From an uncultured Collinsella sp. (lineage in GTDB: Bacteria; Actinomycetota; Coriobacteriia; Coriobacteriales; Coriobacteriaceae): a stretch of DNA of 8,237 bases. This document shows positions 5,809 to 8,237 of the stretch, in pieces. Positions within the stretch are counted from its first letter, which is position 1. Each line of letters starts with the position of its first letter. Where the stretch lies: contig URNQ01000067.1 in assembly GCA_900549245.1 (NCBI GenBank), forward strand, positions 1-8,237. Reading direction: 5' to 3'. The notes under the pieces are model-generated. The model made no database searches. It saw only the letters and a list, made by a program, of their open reading frames with translations, and had not been told where the DNA came from. The translations under genes and the position numbers were made by a program.

Positions 5809-7140
5809 CTAGTGAAGTTCTGGCCAGAACTCCTTATTCGCCTCAATGAGATCGTCAAGGATCTTCTTTGCAACGGAGGCAGAGGGGACCGTCTTCGAAA
5901 GCGTCAGCGCCTGCCAAAGCTCCTGATAGGAATGGTCGACCCAAGCAGACACTGCAAGCTTTTCGACCGAGACCTGTTCCTCCATAAGTCCTTTCTGGAA
6001 TTGCGGAATCTCACCTTGGCAAATTTTCTCGTAGCCGTCGCTGCCGACGATGCAGGGGATCTCGACCATAGCCGTTGGGTCAAAATTGGACACAGCCCCG
6101 TCGTTGGGAACAATCAGCGAGAAACGTTCACGGGTGTTCTCTGCCAAAGCGCGAGCGAGATCGACAATGTACTCAGCGTGGGTATCTGGCTTAAGGCCGA
6201 AACCCTCAGACGTGCCCTTTTCGATAATCTGGCGAGCGGTACCGAAGACGCGTTTCTCGCGACCCTCACGGACCTCGTAGGTGCGGGTGTGGTTGGGGTC
6301 GGTGTGCTCAACCACATAGTCCGGGAAGAGATAGTACTTGAGGTAGGTGTTCGGAATGGTATTCGGATCGAGCGCGTAAACATCCTTAGCCTTACGGAAC
6401 GTCTGGTCCCAAGACGCATCGACGAATTCAAGGCCAGAATCCTCGCCAGCATAACCGTTTTTAGCCATTTGGGCCTTGATAGTGGGCATAAGATCATTGC
6501 CTGCACGGTCGTGAATCTTTGTCCACCAGCCAAAGTGGTTGAGGCCGTAGTAGCCGACGACGAGGTCGTTGTGGTCCTTGAGACCACACATCTGAGCCAT
6601 GATATCCATCAGGGCTATTGGCATGTCGCAAATGTTGATGATCTTTGAATCCGGGCGAAGGCGGCGTGTCGCCTCAGCAACGATCGCCGCGGGGTTGGAG
6701 TAGTTGAGCATCCATGCGTTGGGACTGTATTTCTCCATGTAGTCAAGGATCTCGAGTACGCCGCCAATGGAGCGCAAGCCATAAGCAATGCCACCAGGAC
6801 CGCAGGTCTCTTGGCCAAGAACGCCATAGCGCAGGGGGATCTTCTCGTCCTTATCTCGCATAGCGTACTTGCCAACGCGAATCTGGGCAAGTACAAAGTC
6901 GATGCCTGTGAAGGCCTCCTCAGGGTCGGTCGTATAGCTGAAGGTTACCTCTGGAGCATTCTCCCTGATGTAGATAGCACATGCCTTGGCAATTGTCCCC
7001 TGACGCTCGGCATCGTTGTCATAGAGCGTAATCCTATTGATGGGGAACACATCACGCTTCGCGAGAAGTGTCAGAACAACGCCCGGCGTATAAGTGCTTC
7101 CGCCTCCCGCGATAGTAACCGCATAGCTCTGTTTTGCCAT
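5809..7140 (-). CDS. 6-phospho-alpha-glucosidase, glycoside hydrolase family 4
   Basis: Cleaves 6-phospho-alpha-glucosides made by the PTS into glucose 6-phosphate and a sugar. Family GH4 enzymes use NAD+ and a divalent metal (usually Mn2+) in a redox-elimination mechanism. The 443 residues match the family length. A Rossmann NAD loop is at 11-20 (AGGGSTYTPG). The metal site is CDMP (Cys171-Pro174) and GLNHFGW with His202; the positions equal those known for Bacillus GlvA. CDMP is the mark of the alpha-specific branch, whereas beta-specific members have CNVP-like motifs. NTYLKYY near 264-270 is the region of the catalytic tyrosine, and LNYSNPAA (145-152) is also typical. The ATG at 7140 has AGGAGG 7-8 bases upstream, within the leader that also carries an operator. 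It is the first gene of the operon, whose promoter faces away from the GntR regulator. Confidence 0.93.
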   Translation of the reverse strand: MAKQSYAVTIAGGGSTYTPGVVLTLLAKRDVFPINRITLYDNDAERQGTIAKACAIYIRENAPEVTFSYTTDPEEAFTGIDFVLAQIRVGKYAMRDKDEKIPLRYGVLGQETCGPGGIAYGLRSIGGVLEILDYMEKYSPNAWMLNYSNPAAIVAEATRRLRPDSKIINICDMPIALMDIMAQMCGLKDHNDLVVGYYGLNHFGWWTKIHDRAGNDLMPTIKAQMAKNGYAGEDSGLEFVDASWDQTFRKAKDVYALDPNTIPNTYLKYYLFPDYVVEHTDPNHTRTYEVREGREKRVFGTARQIIEKGTSEGFGLKPDTHAEYIVDLARALAENTRERFSLIVPNDGAVSNFDPTAMVEIPCIVGSDGYEKICQGEIPQFQKGLMEEQVSVEKLAVSAWVDHSYQELWQALTLSKTVPSASVAKKILDDLIEANKEFWPELH

Positions 7141-7152
7141 TGCAAATCCTCC

Positions 7153-7162
7153 TGTCTAGACA
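7153..7162. promoter_or_regulatory. Operator palindrome O1 (TGTCTAGACA)
   Basis: A perfect 10-base palindrome, identical to the one at 7204-7213 and with the same flank on one side (ACATGTCTAGACAG on the minus strand). It lies about 10-20 bases after the predicted transcription start and ends next to the glycosidase ribosome site. A repressor bound here would block elongation or loop to O2. The binding protein is inferred to be the neighbouring GntR/UTRA regulator, whose family binds similar palindromes. Confidence 0.75.
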
Positions 7163-7179
7163 TGTACTTGACGACTTGA

Positions 7180-7209
7180 ATTATAGCCACATGATTTGCT
7201 ATCTGTCTA
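7180..7209 (-). promoter_or_regulatory. Promoter of the alpha-glucoside operon
   Basis: On the minus strand -10 is TATAAT (7185-7180) and -35 is TAGACA (7209-7204, five of six to TTGACA) with an 18-base spacer. The -35 is part of operator O2. The predicted start is near 7173, leaving a leader of about 33 bases to the glycosidase ATG. Confidence 0.8.
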
Positions 7210-7213
7210 GACA
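7204..7213. promoter_or_regulatory. Operator palindrome O2 (TGTCTAGACA)
   Basis: A perfect 10-base palindrome overlapping the -35 of the operon promoter, 51 bases centre to centre from O1, about five helical turns. Binding would directly exclude RNA polymerase. It is 67 bases upstream of the regulator's own -10, so the regulator's promoter is not covered. Confidence 0.78.
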
Positions 7214-7279
7214 TGTTAAGCACACAGGTGAACGGTTGATATATGGCGGTAAGCGGTAACTTTAAGCGTCTTCACTTCC

Positions 7280-7285
7280 TATAAT
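7280..7285 (+). promoter_or_regulatory. Likely -10 box of the GntR regulator gene
   Basis: TATAAT 63 bases before the TTG start of the regulator. No good -35 stands at 16-18 bases upstream (TAACTT-like sequence), so the promoter is weak or of another type. TTGATA at 7236-7241 is an alternative -35, but its -10 (7259-7264) is poor. Confidence 0.5.
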
Positions 7286-7348
7286 TGGTAGAAACAGACT
7301 ATCGCGCCGATTTGACGCATTCCGCACCACCTCTATAAGGAGAGCATT

Positions 7349-8089
7349 TTGGCAAGGATCCTGTACAGTGAAATTTACCGCAGCCTTCGAGAGCGGATTG
7401 TCGAAGGTAAGCATCCCGTGGGATCGCTCCTTCCTTCCGAACAAAATCTTTCCAAAGAGTTCTCCTGCTCTCGAATGACGGTGCGCAAGGCCATCTCACT
7501 TCTCGCAAATGAAGGTCTAGTTCAGTCCATTAAAGGCAAGGGAGTCCTCGTAATCGAGACATCACTTGCAGGCGCCAGCAAAGAGGGCGCATTCACCGTA
7601 AATGACCTTTCTTCGTTCAGCGAATCGGCACACGCGATCGGAGCAATTCCAACGTCAAAAATCGTCTATTTCGAACACGTAAGCACCAATAAGTATCTAG
7701 CTCAGTTGACGGGATTTCCCGAAGGAGAAGACCTTACGCATTTGAAGCTCGTCCGCATGCTCGACGATAAACCGGTCGCTGTCGACCGCCACTACTTCCT
7801 AACTTCCTCCGTCCCCGGCCTAAACGAGCAGAATGCCACCCTGTCGCTCTTCCATTACATCGAGGATGAGCTAGGGCTCACCATTGCCGTGAGCAAACGA
7901 ACGATAACACTCGCCCAGCCCGACACTGAGGACTGCCGGTTGCTTGACGTCGATTCTTCTTCGTATCTGGCGGTCGTAACCAGCCAGACATTCGACTCAA
8001 CCGGAACTCAATTTGAGTATGTCGAGGCGCGTTATATTCCGAGCATCTTCCATTTTCACGACACGGCAACGCGCACACCCCTACCCTAG
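7349..8089 (+). CDS. TreR-like GntR/UTRA transcriptional repressor
   Basis: Controls the divergent alpha-glucoside operon. Of 246 residues the first about 70 form a GntR winged helix: LYSEIYRSLRERI, then GSLLPSEQNLSKEF and CSRMTVRKAISLLANEGLV, ending in the wing IKGKGVLV. Residues about 85-237 are a UTRA ligand domain, with VDRHYFLTSSVPGL, LFHYIEDELGLTI and QFEYVEARYIPSIFHFHDTATR. These blocks closely resemble those of Bacillus TreR, which senses trehalose 6-phosphate. By analogy it would release DNA on binding a 6-phospho-sugar produced by the PTS. The start is TTG at 7349 with AAGGAG 7-8 bases upstream; no ATG fits the HTH start. It is separated from the glycosidase by 208 bases holding two operators and both promoters. 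It has no plus-strand terminator with a T tract, and its end converges on the glutamine synthetase terminator 48 bases away. Confidence 0.9.
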   Translation: MARILYSEIYRSLRERIVEGKHPVGSLLPSEQNLSKEFSCSRMTVRKAISLLANEGLVQSIKGKGVLVIETSLAGASKEGAFTVNDLSSFSESAHAIGAIPTSKIVYFEHVSTNKYLAQLTGFPEGEDLTHLKLVRMLDDKPVAVDRHYFLTSSVPGLNEQNATLSLFHYIEDELGLTIAVSKRTITLAQPDTEDCRLLDVDSSSYLAVVTSQTFDSTGTQFEYVEARYIPSIFHFHDTATRTPLP

Positions 8090-8135
8090 CAAACGGCACG
8101 GAGCAGACTCTTCCCTAATAAATTTGTTCAACAAG

Positions 8136-8168
8136 AAAGCCGGGGCCCGCGCGATGCGGACCCCGGCT
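8136..8168 (-). terminator. Terminator of the glutamine synthetase gene
   Basis: On the minus strand AGCCGGGGTCCGC (8168-8156) pairs with GCGGGCCCCGGCT (8150-8138) with one G-U pair, followed by TTCTTGTT. It begins 29 bases after the TAG at 8198. It also lies between convergent genes and may slow read-through from the regulator, though the plus strand lacks a T tract. Confidence 0.88.
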
Positions 8169-8197
8169 CAATACCATGACGATATGTCGGTTACGCT

Positions 8198-8237
8198 CTA
8201 CACGTAGAACAGGATGTCGTCGTAGGTCGGGACCGGC
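8198..8237 (-). CDS. Type III glutamine synthetase, last 12 codons (rest outside window)
   Basis: The C-terminus reads PVPTYDDILFYV followed by TAG (8200-8198) on the minus strand, matching the usual end of type III glutamine synthetases (W-P-x-P-T-Y-x-D-L-L-F-x-V). These enzymes make glutamine from glutamate and ammonia with ATP. Only 37 coding bases are visible, so the family call rests on this ending and on the longer duplicate at 2303-2385, which shows the preceding W and helix. That the gene is complete to the right is assumed. It is followed by its own terminator. Confidence 0.65.
   Translation of the reverse strand, partial: PVPTYDDILFYV

Noticed and set aside
5812..6648. Plus-strand open frame of 278 codons
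   Set aside because: Fully antisense to the GH4 glycosidase, which has clear family motifs; the opposite frame is an open mirror with no domain.
1..8237. CRISPR array, transposase or integrase
   Set aside because: No regularly spaced short repeats and no frame with transposase or recombinase motifs on either strand.

Overview
The window looks like a chromosomal piece of a gut Coriobacteriia bacterium, most likely Collinsella or a close relative. This is judged from the moderately high GC, the type III glutamine synthetase C-terminus, the PTS/family 4 glycosidase style of sugar use and a short intergenic repeat family. The genus is an inference and was not checked by search.

Layout. (1) Positions 1-1012, plus strand, GC-rich: the 3' part of a zinc N-acetylmuramoyl-L-alanine amidase with two SH3b wall-binding repeats, followed after 3 bases by a small membrane-anchored protein resembling DUF6440. 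This could be the end of a phage lysis module. (2) Positions 1013-1364: repeat unit A (terminator plus a tRNA T-arm-like motif), repeat unit B and a strong bidirectional terminator; no gene. (3) Positions 1365-2121, minus strand: a broken flavodoxin-ferredoxin (EFR1-like) gene with a frameshift that removes half of its first 4Fe-4S motif. (4) Positions 2122-2707: no intact gene. It holds a strong minus-strand terminator, an 83-base fragment of the 3' end of a type III glutamine synthetase gene, a second copy of repeats B and A in permuted order, and a weak hairpin. (5) Positions 2708-7140, minus strand: a three-gene operon of family GH4 6-phospho-alpha-glucosidase, PTS EIIBC and a cytoplasmic class C beta-lactamase-fold serine hydrolase. 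(6) Positions 7349-8089, plus strand: a divergent TreR-like GntR/UTRA repressor. (7) Positions 8138-8237: a minus-strand terminator and the last 12 codons of a glutamine synthetase gene that continues beyond the window.

How it works together. EIIBC would import and phosphorylate an alpha-glucoside (trehalose or a relative), the GH4 enzyme would cleave the 6-phospho-sugar, and the GntR protein would repress the operon. The operon promoter has a consensus -10 and a -35 that lies inside one of two identical TGTCTAGACA palindromes; the other sits just downstream of the predicted start site. No EIIA is encoded here, so a shared EIIA must act in trans. The serine hydrolase is the unexpected partner.

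The most interesting structural point is that the sugar operon and its regulator lie between two direct copies of the glutamine synthetase 3' end, each followed by its own terminator, 5.9 kb apart. This suggests insertion or duplication at the 3' end of that gene.
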